Below are positions 1-8,195 of a stretch of 64,000 nt of DNA, piece by piece. The notes beneath the pieces were generated by a model. That model was not told where the DNA came from and searched no databases. It saw only the letters and a program-made list of their open reading frames with translations. The translations under genes were made by a program, and so were the position numbers. This DNA is from Halomonas sp. 54_146. GTDB taxonomy: Bacteria > Pseudomonadota > Gammaproteobacteria > Pseudomonadales > Halomonadaceae. The stretch covers positions 62,001-126,000 of the forward strand of contig NZ_LGEN01000001.1 of NCBI RefSeq assembly GCF_001507855.1, in the 5' to 3' direction. How positions within the stretch are numbered: position 1 is the first letter of the stretch; each line of letters starts with the position of its first letter.

Positions 1-229
1 TGCCAGCAAAGTCAGGCGAGTCTGTAGGCAGGCGCAGGTCGGCATGCCAGTGTTTGCCCTGTAGCCAATACACCTGCGTAGTGGTGTCAGCCTGTTGATA
101 GGGATCATTGGCTGAGGATTTAGTGGCTGAAGATTTAGTGGCTGAAGATTTAGTGGCTGGCTCGGCGTAAAGCGTGCGCCGCCATACGCCGCGAAATGCT
201 TGAGGTGTACCAGGCAAGCTAACGTTCAT
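1..229 (-). CDS. Hypothetical protein, N-terminal part only (runs off left edge)
   Basis: The gene starts at an ATG (227-229) that overlaps the stop of the upstream oxygenase as ATGA, so it is the next gene of the guanidine operon and probably translationally coupled to it. 76 codons are visible. They open with a stretch containing FRGVWRRTL, and later DTTTQVYWLQ and WHADLRLP, which looks like a small globular protein. I recall similar motifs in uncharacterised proteobacterial proteins but cannot name the family with confidence. Residues from about 24 to 39 are three copies of ATKSS, encoded by a 15-bp tandem repeat (114-158), and look like an inserted low-complexity loop. No signal peptide or membrane segment is seen in the visible part. 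Confidence 0.75.
   Translation of the reverse strand, partial: MNVSLPGTPQAFRGVWRRTLYAEPATKSSATKSSATKSSANDPYQQADTTTQVYWLQGKHWHADLRLPTDSPDFAG
114..158. repeat. 15-bp tandem repeat, three copies, in frame
   Basis: Three head-to-tail copies of gaagatttagtggct (114-128, 129-143, 144-158), the first with one mismatch. The unit is a multiple of three and adds ATKSS repeats to the truncated left-edge protein. Confidence 0.9.
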
Positions 230-1290
230 AAGGGGATTTCCTTATGTTTGCCGTGCTGGCCCAGGCTGCCCACTTCGCGAGCGCCTTCGGGAAGGGTAAT
301 TTCGCCGTTGGCCAAACGCTCGCGCAGGTAGCGGAACGTTTGAATGGTTTGGGCGTAAAGGTGATCGCCTGCTTTAAGCGGCGTGTAATGAGCGTTACCG
401 TGGCGCGCGACTAACTCAGGCAGCGGCGCGACCTCGGTATGGTAATCGCATGCGAAAAACAGCGGAAAAGAGTAGCGTTCCTCTTTCACTTTGCGCACCC
501 GGTGGGAGGTGGCCACAAACTCGCCGTTACTCCAAATTTCCAGCATATCGCCAATATTGACCACCAGCGCATCGTCTTGATACGGCACATCAATCCACTC
601 ACCCGCACCGTTCATCACCTCAAGCCCCGGCGCGGTAGGCAGCAGCAGGGTAAAGCACTCGTAGTCGGTATGGGCACCGATGCCTTGGGCATCTTTGGCA
701 TTGGGGTTATACGGGTAGTGGATCAACCTTAGCTGGCTAGGCGGCTTGTTGACGTGACGCAGCAGCTGCTGCTCTTCAAGCCCTAACGCCAGGGCAAAGC
801 CGCCTATCAGCGTGCGTCCCACTTGGTAAGCGGCATCGTAGTAGGCGGCGACAGGTTCGCGGAAACCGTCAAGCTCAGGCCAGGGGTTGGGCCCAAGTAG
901 GGGGGTGCCCGCTAGCACCTCAGGGTCATCGCTAGGCAGCTCAAAAGCGAGATCAAAGGCCTCTTTCATATCGGGCTTTGTAGGGTCTGGTGACTCTTCA
1001 CCAGGCGGCACATAGCCGCGATGATGATGGTATAGGCCGATGTAGCGCTCCATTTTGGCTGCTTCAGGTTGGGCAAAGAAGCGCTTGGCTTGGTTGATTA
1101 ACCCCTCACGAAGCGGACGATCAATCCCATGCCCCACCATTTGAAAGAAACCGACGTCCCGTGCAGCGCGCCCCAGGGTATTGGCAACCGCTTGGCGGGC
1201 AGCGGCATCTCCATGGAGTAAATCGCTAATGTCGATCACGGGGATTGCTTGAAAGTCAGCTAAGCGCCGGTCGGCGGTAGATGTGTTCAT
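226..1290 (-). CDS. 2-oxoglutarate/Fe(II)-dependent oxygenase, isopenicillin N synthase family
   Basis: 354 aa. The N-terminal DIOX_N-type region starts at IPVIDISDL (about residue 16). The C-terminal double-stranded beta-helix has the iron triad His207, Asp209 (HTDY) and His263 (SHRV), with the 2-oxoglutarate-binding RxS at Arg272/Ser274. The active-site set is therefore complete. Its start overlaps the carboxylase stop (ATGA), so it belongs to the guanidine operon. The family includes the bacterial ethylene-forming enzyme and plant homoarginine hydroxylases, both of which release free guanidine from a guanidino amino acid. A role in freeing guanidine from arginine, homoarginine or a similar compound is my inference from context; the substrate cannot be read from the sequence. 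Confidence 0.88.
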   Translation of the reverse strand: MNTSTADRRLADFQAIPVIDISDLLHGDAAARQAVANTLGRAARDVGFFQMVGHGIDRPLREGLINQAKRFFAQPEAAKMERYIGLYHHHRGYVPPGEESPDPTKPDMKEAFDLAFELPSDDPEVLAGTPLLGPNPWPELDGFREPVAAYYDAAYQVGRTLIGGFALALGLEEQQLLRHVNKPPSQLRLIHYPYNPNAKDAQGIGAHTDYECFTLLLPTAPGLEVMNGAGEWIDVPYQDDALVVNIGDMLEIWSNGEFVATSHRVRKVKEERYSFPLFFACDYHTEVAPLPELVARHGNAHYTPLKAGDHLYAQTIQTFRYLRERLANGEITLPEGAREVGSLGQHGKHKEIPL

Positions 1291-4200
1291 GCGTTTACCT
1301 CCTGTTCACTGGTGAGCACCACAAGCGGCTGCCCAGGGGCAATAGGGGCGCTCTCAGAAAGGGGTAAACGTGTAACGCGACCCGCGCAGTGAGCCGTAAT
1401 TTCGACTTCCATTTTCATGGATTCCACCAGTGCTACTGGCTGCCCAGCGCTGACCTGTTCGCCTTCTTTGACGAGTAGCTTCCATAGGCTGCCGGTGACC
1501 GGGCTTTCGATGCCGAGTTCGCCTTCATTGAGCGCTGCAACTTCGACACTTTCCGGTGCTTGATCCTCAAAGGTAAATTGTCCATTTGCCCGCCAGGCAG
1601 CCATTTCGGCTTGGAAAGCGGCTTCGCGCTTGGTGCGGAAAGCGTCAATGGCGGCGGTGTTCTTATCAATCTCAGCTTGATAATCCGCCAAGCGAAAGCG
1701 AGTAGTTTCGATGGGTAGGTCATATCGACCGTGGGGGAAGTCGCGGCGAATTTGCTCAAGCTCGTCGTGGCTGACTTCATGGAAGCGTAACTGATCAAAA
1801 AAGCGCAGCAGCCAAGGGTTCTCAAAGTGCGCCGTGGTGCGGTAGCGGTTCCACATTTGCAGGGTGCGACCCACGAACTGGTAGCCGCCGGGGCCTTCCA
1901 TGCCGTAAACGCATAAATACGCCCCGCCAATGCCCACGGAGTTTTCCGCTGTCCAGGTGCGGGCGGGGTTGTATTTGGTGGTAACCAGCCGTTGGCGTGG
2001 GTCCAGCGGTGTAGCGACCGGTGCGCCCAGATAAACGTCGCCCAGCCCCATGACCAAATAGCGGGCGTTGAAAACGATGTCGCGCACTTGCTGCTCGCTT
2101 TCCAGGGCATTGATGCGGCGGATAAAATCCAGGTTGCTGGGGCACCAGGGCGCATCCGGGCGCACGCTGCGCTGGTATTTGTCGATGGCCTCCTGGCAAG
2201 CAGGGTCGTCCCAAGAGAGCGGTAGATGCACCACCCGTGACTCGACTTCCAGCGACTCCACATCGACCAGCGCCTGCTCGGCTTTTTGCAGGTGTGCGAG
2301 TAGCTGATCAAGGCTGAGTTCCGGCGGTTCGTAGTGAACCTGCAGCGAGCGAATGCCGGGGGTTAGTTCCCGCAGGCCGGGCAGTGAGTGTTCCTGTAGC
2401 CACAGCATCCAGGCGTGTACGCGAAAGCGCAGCGCGATATCCAGCTCCATTGCACCAAACTCGATAAGCAGGAAGTCATCCCCGGCGCGGCGGTAAACGA
2501 TGCGCTCACCGGCCTGCTCAGCGGCTACCTCGTGCAGGATGGGGCTATCGCGCTCTGGCTGAATCGCTTCAACCGGCTGCGCTGTAAGGGTATCCAGCTG
2601 GCTGAGCTGGCGCGCTTCCAGGCTGCGTGCGGTAGCAAGGCTGACCGGCACAAAGCGTATTTTATCGCCGGCGGCAAGCTGCCCCAGCTTCCAGCGCTCG
2701 GCGCGTACCACGGTGGCTGGGCAGACAAAGCCACCTAGTGAGGGGCCGTCGGGGCCAAGAATCACCGGCATATCGCCGGTAAAATCGATGGTGCCAAAGG
2801 CGTAGGCGTTATCGTGAATATTGGAAGGATGCAGGCCTGCCTCGCCGCCGTCGGCACGCGCCCACTCTGGCCGTGGGCCAATCAACCGCACGCCGGTGCG
2901 GCTGGAGTTGTAGTGGACTTCCCATTCGTGATCAAAAAAGCGTTCGATATCGTCATCGGTAAAAAAGTCTGGCGCGCCGTGGGGGCCGTAAAGCACGGCC
3001 ACGTGCCAGGTTTTGCCGCCGTCTTGGTGGCCAAAGGTGGGTATTAACGCATTATCAAGCTGTGCTTGGGAGGTGGCGGCAAGCGCCGGTAAATCGAGCA
3101 TATCGCCGCTGCGCAGGGCACGGCCGCCGTGGCCACCAAACTGGCCCAGCGTGAAGGTGCTGCGCGAGCCTAAATAGCGCGGGCATTCGATACCGCCACG
3201 TACTAGCAAATACGCACGAGCGCCCGCGGCGGCTTTGCCCAGGCTGAGGGTAGCGTTTGCAGGGATATTCAGCACTTGCCAGAAGGCCACCGCTTTGCCA
3301 TCCAGCGTGGCAGGCAGTACGGCACCCGCTAGCACAATTTGCGTGGCACGGTGAAAGCGTAGCGTCGGGCCGGTCAGGGTGATTTCAAGCCCGGCGGCAT
3401 CGGCGGGGTTATCCAGCAGGCGGTTGCCCAGGCGAAACGACCAGTCATCGAACGGGCCAGAAGGCGGCACGCCCACATCCCAGTGCCCCTGGCGGCCGGG
3501 GAAATCTTGAATGGTGGTTAACGTGCCGGGGGCGATCACCTCAATAGCGGGCGGTGCCCATTCCAAGGTGGTTAGCCAGTGAGTCTCTATATCTGCGCGC
3601 TGAAAACGTTCAGCGCGCAGCACATGGGCAAGCCAAGCGCAGTTGGTGGTAATGCCGTAAACGCTAGCGTTATCCAGCGTGTCCGCTAACTGCTCAATAG
3701 CGGCGTCGCGGCTGTCGGCGTGAACCATCACTTTGGCCAGCATGGGGTCAAACAGCGCCGATACTTCCAGCCCGGCTCCAATGGCATGGTCGATGCGCAG
3801 GCCGTCAGCCTGCGGAAAATCAACTTCGGTGAGTAGTCCCGCGCTGGGGCGAAAATCGTGGGCGGGGTCTTCGGCGTATAAGCGCGCCTGCACCGCGTGG
3901 CCGCTGGGGGAAAGGCCTTTTGTGAGCGCATCAAGAGCGGGCAGTTCGCCGGCACCAAGGCGCACCATCCACTCGACAATATCAATGCCATAGACCATTT
4001 CGGTGACGCCGTGCTCGACCTGCAGGCGGGTATTGACCTCTAAAAAGTAGAACGCTTCCCGTTCGGCATCGTAAATAAACTCAACGGTGCCGGCGCTACG
4101 GTAATTGACGGCTTTGCCCAGCTGAACGGCGGTTTCGTGCAGCGCTTGGCGAACGGGTTCAGGCAGGTTGGGAGCCGGGCACTCTTCGAGTACCTTTTGG

Positions 4201-4916
4201 TGGCGGCGCTGGGTGGAGCAGTCGCGCTCGCCGAGTGCCACCACATTGCCCTGGCCGTCGCCAAATAGCTGCACTTCAATGTGACGGGCGCGGGCGATGT
4301 AGGCTTCCAGAAACACGCCGCCGTCGCCGAAGTTGCGCTCACCCAGGCCTTTTACCGAGTCAAAGGCACGCGCAAGCTCGGCGGGGGTTTGGCACACCTG
4401 CATACCGATACCGCCGCCGCCAGCGGTGGATTTGAGCATCACCGGGTAGCCGATCTGTTCGGCGCTGTTGCGGGCTTCATCAACGCTGCCAAGAAGCTCC
4501 GAGCCGGGCACCAGGGGCACACCGGCCTGTTTGGCGAGCGTGCGGGCTTGGTGCTTTAGGCCAAACTGTTCAATCTGCTCGACAGTCGGGCCTAAAAAGG
4601 TTAGCCCCGCTGCGTCGCAGGCTTCAATAAAGCGGGTGTTCTCTGACAAGAAGCCGTAGCCGGGGTGCACCGCTTGGGCACCGCTTTGTTTGGCAATGGC
4701 GATGAGCTTGTCGATATTGAGGTAGGTATCGCTGGCCGAGCCTTTGCCAAGCGAGTAAGCCTCATCGGCTTGGTGAACATAGGGCGCGTCGCGGTCGGCG
4801 TCGGCGTAAACCACCACGCTGCCAATACCGAGCGCTTTGAGGGTGCGTAAAATGCGTGCGGCAATGGCACCGCGATTGGCAATCAGGACTTTGCTAAAGG
4901 TGTTATTGATCGACAT
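1287..4916 (-). CDS. uca: Biotin-dependent urea/guanidine carboxylase
   Basis: 1209 aa from the ATG at 4916. Domain order is biotin carboxylase with ATP-grasp (about 1-450, with STAGGGGIGMQ and EVNTRLQVEHGVTE), a KipA/KipI-like carboxyltransferase (about 470-1090), and a C-terminal biotinyl domain with ESMKM, whose lysine is about residue 1168. Family enzymes carboxylate urea to allophanate or guanidine to carboxyguanidine. The adjacent DUF1989 pair and two guanidine riboswitches point to guanidine. I prefer ATG 4916 to an in-frame TTG at 4934 because GCAGG lies 7 nt upstream and a riboswitch ends just before it. Allophanate hydrolase is not fused to it. The stop overlaps the oxygenase start. 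Confidence 0.95.
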   Translation of the reverse strand: MSINNTFSKVLIANRGAIAARILRTLKALGIGSVVVYADADRDAPYVHQADEAYSLGKGSASDTYLNIDKLIAIAKQSGAQAVHPGYGFLSENTRFIEACDAAGLTFLGPTVEQIEQFGLKHQARTLAKQAGVPLVPGSELLGSVDEARNSAEQIGYPVMLKSTAGGGGIGMQVCQTPAELARAFDSVKGLGERNFGDGGVFLEAYIARARHIEVQLFGDGQGNVVALGERDCSTQRRHQKVLEECPAPNLPEPVRQALHETAVQLGKAVNYRSAGTVEFIYDAEREAFYFLEVNTRLQVEHGVTEMVYGIDIVEWMVRLGAGELPALDALTKGLSPSGHAVQARLYAEDPAHDFRPSAGLLTEVDFPQADGLRIDHAIGAGLEVSALFDPMLAKVMVHADSRDAAIEQLADTLDNASVYGITTNCAWLAHVLRAERFQRADIETHWLTTLEWAPPAIEVIAPGTLTTIQDFPGRQGHWDVGVPPSGPFDDWSFRLGNRLLDNPADAAGLEITLTGPTLRFHRATQIVLAGAVLPATLDGKAVAFWQVLNIPANATLSLGKAAAGARAYLLVRGGIECPRYLGSRSTFTLGQFGGHGGRALRSGDMLDLPALAATSQAQLDNALIPTFGHQDGGKTWHVAVLYGPHGAPDFFTDDDIERFFDHEWEVHYNSSRTGVRLIGPRPEWARADGGEAGLHPSNIHDNAYAFGTIDFTGDMPVILGPDGPSLGGFVCPATVVRAERWKLGQLAAGDKIRFVPVSLATARSLEARQLSQLDTLTAQPVEAIQPERDSPILHEVAAEQAGERIVYRRAGDDFLLIEFGAMELDIALRFRVHAWMLWLQEHSLPGLRELTPGIRSLQVHYEPPELSLDQLLAHLQKAEQALVDVESLEVESRVVHLPLSWDDPACQEAIDKYQRSVRPDAPWCPSNLDFIRRINALESEQQVRDIVFNARYLVMGLGDVYLGAPVATPLDPRQRLVTTKYNPARTWTAENSVGIGGAYLCVYGMEGPGGYQFVGRTLQMWNRYRTTAHFENPWLLRFFDQLRFHEVSHDELEQIRRDFPHGRYDLPIETTRFRLADYQAEIDKNTAAIDAFRTKREAAFQAEMAAWRANGQFTFEDQAPESVEVAALNEGELGIESPVTGSLWKLLVKEGEQVSAGQPVALVESMKMEVEITAHCAGRVTRLPLSESAPIAPGQPLVVLTSEQEVNA

Positions 4917-4934
4917 AGTATTGCCTGCAAACAA

Positions 4935-4985
4935 AGGCGGGTCGTCCCGCAGGTTGTTTGGCCGTCTAGGGTCGTCCCTAGGGAT
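4935..4985 (-). promoter_or_regulatory. Guanidine-II (mini-ykkC) riboswitch before the carboxylase
   Basis: On the minus strand two GC-rich hairpins each carry the core GGGACGACCC: hairpin 1 is CTAGGG-ACGA-CCCTAG (4981-4966) and hairpin 2 is GCGGG-ACGA-CCCGC (4950-4937). A 15-nt linker (4965-4951) joins them. Two stems with ACGR loops is the defining architecture of guanidine-II riboswitches. The carboxylase ATG is 20 nt downstream. CCTGC (4953-4949), at the linker/hairpin-2 border, is complementary to the likely ribosome-binding GCAGG (4928-4924). Forming hairpin 2 would free that site, so guanidine should turn translation on. The switching model is inference; the motif itself is plain. Confidence 0.9.
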
Positions 4986-4997
4986 TTAGTGCTGTGG

Positions 4998-5093
4998 CCA
5001 AGTCAGGAGAGACGCGAAAACGCTGTGAACCCATCCATGGGCGCTCGGCTTTTTCATCCCTGAAAAAGACGTTTCGCTTGCTCTCCTGACTTG
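4998..5093. repeat. Intergenic structured repeat, copy 1 (long inverted repeat with two inner hairpins)
   Basis: Outer arms (about 5000-5022 and 5070-5092) are complementary over roughly 20 bp with small mismatches. Inside are a CCCATCCATGGG hairpin (5030-5041) and a second hairpin CTTTTTCA-tccc-TGAAAAAG. It would fold as a three-way junction. The inner segment GTGAACCCATCCATGGGCGC is nearly identical to that of a second element at 44133-44236, whose outer arms are different. It lies inside the guanidine operon between the second DUF1989 gene and the guanidine-II riboswitch. Confidence 0.85.
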
Positions 5094-5112
5094 ATCTGCG
5101 CCTATTCTCATG

Positions 5113-5751
5113 TCAGTCCCACACCAACAGCTCGATAGGCGTTGGGTTGTAGCCGTTGCAGGGGTTGTTGAGCTGGGGGCAGTTGGAAACCAGCACGATC
5201 ACATCCATCTCAGCGACCATTTCCACATATTTACCCGGCGCTGAGATGCCGTCCTCAAAGGTCAGGCCACCGTCAGCGGTGACCGGCACGTTCATAAAAA
5301 AGTTGATGTTGTGGGTGATATCGCGCTTGGTTAGGCCGAACTCTGGAAAGTTGGCAATCGCCTGCATCCAATTGTCCCGGCAGGAGTGCATGTGGCGCTT
5401 TTCCAGGTCGTAGCGCACGGTGTTGCTTTCGCTGGCGCAGGCACCGCCCAGGGTGTCGTGGCGGCCACAGGTGTCGGCGGTAATGGTCAGCATGGCGCGG
5501 CCTTCACTCGACATCAGCGTGGTGCCTGCGGTGAGATAAACCGCGCCTTGTTCGCGCACGGTGTCCATGGCGCTATAGCGCTCGGCGGTATCGTCGGCGC
5601 TGAAGAACAGAGTGTCGGCGGCTTGGTTGCCTTCCAAGTCGAGAATACGCAGGGTTTGGCCGCGCTTGACGGTGCCAATGTAGTGATCGCCCGCGTTGAC
5701 CGTGGTGCGGCTCAAGGCGTTTTCAGGGCGTAAAGTGCTTTCAATCATCAT
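5113..5751 (-). CDS. DUF1989 urea carboxylase-associated protein, predicted carboxyguanidine deiminase subunit (shorter)
   Basis: 212 aa, soluble. It shares the DUF1989 pattern with its neighbour: an early [18 protein letters not shown] segment, a cysteine-rich middle ([16 protein letters not shown]), NINFFMNVP, and [27 protein letters not shown] at the C-terminus. In Pseudomonas syringae two such proteins form the heterodimer CgdAB, which hydrolyses carboxyguanidine to allophanate and ammonia. I cannot say which of A or B this is. It starts at one of two adjacent ATGs (5751 or 5748), 14 bp after the partner gene. The repeat element and riboswitch follow it, before the carboxylase. Confidence 0.92.
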   Translation of the reverse strand: MMIESTLRPENALSRTTVNAGDHYIGTVKRGQTLRILDLEGNQAADTLFFSADDTAERYSAMDTVREQGAVYLTAGTTLMSSEGRAMLTITADTCGRHDTLGGACASESNTVRYDLEKRHMHSCRDNWMQAIANFPEFGLTKRDITHNINFFMNVPVTADGGLTFEDGISAPGKYVEMVAEMDVIVLVSNCPQLNNPCNGYNPTPIELLVWD

Positions 5752-5765
5752 GGTATTCGTTCCCC

Positions 5766-6503
5766 CTAGAGGCCGAGGTGGTAAAGGCGGTTATTGGCAA
5801 AGCCACGGGCGTTTTCGGGCCGTGAGCGGTAGCACGGGTCGTCTTCGGTGGGCGGTTCGGCGGTGCCGAGTGCAATGTCTACACCGCGCCGGGGGTAGTC
5901 AGCGCTAGGGTCGAGCGGGTGGGGGCAGGTATGCAGCAGCACGAGGGTATCCATCTCGAATCGCAGCGTGATGCTGTTGCCGGGCTGGCAGTGGCCGCTC
6001 ACATAACTCAGCTTGCCCTCGTCGTCGCTTTCTACCCGGGAGAAAAGATTCAGGTTGGCGGCCATATCCCGACGGCCCAGGCCGTACTTGGCAAGCTCGA
6101 CTAAAAAGGCGTCGAAGCCGGTGCGCGTCCAGTCGTTATGCGCCTGTTGATAGCTGAGCGGCTGCCAGCCTTTCTTCACCAAGTGATGAGGCATTAAGTT
6201 GCCGCTAACGCTGTCATGCCAGCCCACATCATCGTGGGTGATGGAGGCAAAAATACGCCCCATATCGGAGTACAGGCAGTGGCCTTGAGTGAGCTTAAAA
6301 GTGTGCTGGCACTTTAAAGTGTCGGGTAGGTTTAGGCGTTCCAGCAGGTTTTCCGGGTTGTAGCAGAGCATCCCCACGTTGCTGTCAGCTTCTTTGGCGG
6401 TCAACGTGAGCGTGGTGCCTCGGCGCAGGCGCAGCGACCAGTGATGCCCGCCGGGTAAGTGGGTGGTGTAAGCGGGTTGGCTATTCATAACAGCGTCTGT
6501 CAT
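5766..6503 (-). CDS. DUF1989 urea carboxylase-associated protein, predicted carboxyguanidine deiminase subunit (longer)
   Basis: 245 aa. Recognisable DUF1989 features are the N-terminal [62 protein letters not shown] and a C-terminal [12 protein letters not shown]. It is the second half of the probable CgdAB-type deiminase that converts carboxyguanidine, made by the downstream carboxylase, to allophanate. Its ATG (6503) overlaps the stop of the ABC ATPase gene as ATGA. The A/B assignment is left open. Confidence 0.92.
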   Translation of the reverse strand: MTDAVMNSQPAYTTHLPGGHHWSLRLRRGTTLTLTAKEADSNVGMLCYNPENLLERLNLPDTLKCQHTFKLTQGHCLYSDMGRIFASITHDDVGWHDSVSGNLMPHHLVKKGWQPLSYQQAHNDWTRTGFDAFLVELAKYGLGRRDMAANLNLFSRVESDDEGKLSYVSGHCQPGNSITLRFEMDTLVLLHTCPHPLDPSADYPRRGVDIALGTAEPPTEDDPCYRSRPENARGFANNRLYHLGL

Positions 6504-7294
6504 AGCAGCGTCTCCTGGGTGTGGGTTTGCAGGCCGCCCTGGTGAAGCGCTTCTTTTAAGGCGGCAGACGGGCGGTCTCGCGAAATAGGTAGGTCGTAGG
6601 TAATCGTGGCGCCATACGCTTCAGGGGCCTGGGGGTCGTGGCGGGTTTTATCGAATACCCACAGCCGTGTGCCTAGCTCAAAGGCTTCTTTAAGGTCATG
6701 AGTGATCATGAAAATGGTCAGCTGCTGCTCTTGCCACAGGCGGTTAATCAGCACGTGCATATCCTGGCGAATGCCTGGGTCAAGCGCGCCGAAAGGCTCA
6801 TCGAGTAATAAAATGCGCGGCCGCATCATCAGCGCTTGGGCGATAGCCAGGCGCTGTTGCATACCGCCGGAAAGCTCGTGGGGGTACTTGTTAAGCGCAT
6901 GGCTAAGGCCCACTTCATCAATGCGGGCGCGGGCTTTTTCTATCGCCCGGCGCTTGGCGGCACCAAAGCTTTTGCCCAGCAGCCTGGCGCTGCGTAGCTC
7001 ATCGGCCATCATCACGTTGCCAAGTACGGTTAAGTGGGGGAACACGGAATATTTCTGAAACACTACGCCGCGATCTGGCCCCGGCTCGTTGGGAATGGGG
7101 TGGTCATCCAGCGTGAGGCTGCCTTTAGAGATGGCTTCGGTGCCCAGCAGCATTTTAAGAAAGGTGGTTTTGCCGCAGCCTGAGGCACCTACCAGCGTGA
7201 CAAACTCGCCTGGCTCGACATTAAAATTCAAATTCTCAAGCACCACGTGGTTGCCATAGTGTTTCTCTAAACGTTTGGCAGAAAGCAGGCTCAT
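6500..7294 (-). CDS. ABC transporter ATP-binding protein (guanidine/urea-type uptake)
   Basis: 264 aa from the ATG at 7294, which overlaps the permease stop as ATGA; an open frame continues upstream but covers the permease gene. Walker A is GASGCGKTT, the signature is LSGGMQQR, Walker B is ILLLDEPFGALD, and the switch His is in MITHDLKEA. It is of the nitrate/sulfonate/taurine (SsuB/TauB-like) subfamily. Together with the permease and binding protein it makes a complete importer. The cargo is inferred to be guanidine because a guanidine-I riboswitch heads the operon. Confidence 0.93.
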   Translation of the reverse strand: MSLLSAKRLEKHYGNHVVLENLNFNVEPGEFVTLVGASGCGKTTFLKMLLGTEAISKGSLTLDDHPIPNEPGPDRGVVFQKYSVFPHLTVLGNVMMADELRSARLLGKSFGAAKRRAIEKARARIDEVGLSHALNKYPHELSGGMQQRLAIAQALMMRPRILLLDEPFGALDPGIRQDMHVLINRLWQEQQLTIFMITHDLKEAFELGTRLWVFDKTRHDPQAPEAYGATITYDLPISRDRPSAALKEALHQGGLQTHTQETLL

Positions 7295-8118
7295 GACTTG
7301 TCTCCTTCGCCAGCGTGATACCAGGGAAAGGCAAGGCGCGATGTCCAGGCGAGAAGCTGGTCGAGCAGAAACGCCAGCAGGGTAATCCACGCCACATAGG
7401 GCAGAATCACGTCCATGGAAAGGTAGCGGCGCACCAGGAAAATGCGGTAACCAAGGCCTTCCTGGGCGGCAATGGCTTCGGCGGCAATTAAAAACAGCCA
7501 CGCGGTGCCCAGCGCTAAACGGGTGGCGTTCAATAGCCGTGGGGTTAACTGTGGCAGCAGAACCCGTAACAACACTTGCCAGGAGCTAGCGCCTAGGGTT
7601 TGCGCTTTGATCAATTGCTCATCAGGCAGCCGTAGGGCGTGGCCTTGCAGGTCACGAATAAGAAAGGGCGTTACGCCAATCACAATCAGCGCAATTTTGG
7701 CGGCTTCGCCGGTGCCAAAAGCGATAAATAGAATCGGCAGGATCGCCATGGGCGGAATCAGCGAGGCCACCGTGACCAGCGGCGAGAGCTTGGCGCGAAG
7801 AAGAGGGATGCCGCCGTTTAAAATACCCACCACCAGGCCAATCAGCGCGCTAATGGCGACCCCAATCACGAGGCGCTCTAGGCTTGCGAAGGTGTCTGTC
7901 CACAGCACAACCTGCCCGGTACGCACGTTTTCAGCGGTGGCCAAATGGTAAAACGAGCTTGCCATGGTTGAGGGCGTGGGCAGTAAGCGGTCGTTGGGGT
8001 TTTCAGCCAGCCGTGTGTTGGAGAGGCTCATATAGAGCATCGCCAGCAGCAAAAAAGGCAGCAAACCCAAGAGCCAGCGGCCGCCCCGAGAGGGCGCTAA
8101 GTTAATTAATCGCTTCAT
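7291..8118 (-). CDS. ABC transporter permease (SsuC/TauC-like)
   Basis: 275 aa from the ATG at 8118 (MKRLINLAPS). About six hydrophobic membrane spans can be seen, beginning with LLGLLPFLLLAMLYMSL. The permease coupling loop EQLIKAQTLGASSWQVLLRVLLP carries the EAA-type motif and contacts the ATPase. It lies 77 bp after the binding-protein gene and overlaps the ATPase gene by 4 bp. Substrate is inferred from the operon. Confidence 0.93.
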   Translation of the reverse strand: MKRLINLAPSRGGRWLLGLLPFLLLAMLYMSLSNTRLAENPNDRLLPTPSTMASSFYHLATAENVRTGQVVLWTDTFASLERLVIGVAISALIGLVVGILNGGIPLLRAKLSPLVTVASLIPPMAILPILFIAFGTGEAAKIALIVIGVTPFLIRDLQGHALRLPDEQLIKAQTLGASSWQVLLRVLLPQLTPRLLNATRLALGTAWLFLIAAEAIAAQEGLGYRIFLVRRYLSMDVILPYVAWITLLAFLLDQLLAWTSRLAFPWYHAGEGDKS

Positions 8119-8195
8119 GGCGGTTGGTCCACAGAAGATGAGAGCAGAGGGAGCAGCAGGCACTACTCCCGTCGCGCTAATGCAGGAGAAACCCG

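Noticed and set aside
4917-4934. Six-residue upstream extension of the carboxylase from a TTG
   Set aside because: The TTG lies at the foot of the guanidine-II hairpin and lacks a ribosome site; ATG 4916 has GCAGG 7 nt upstream.
7295-7501. 69-residue N-terminal extension of the ABC ATPase
   Set aside because: It overlaps the permease gene, is low-complexity in look, and the true start is the ATGA overlap at 7294.
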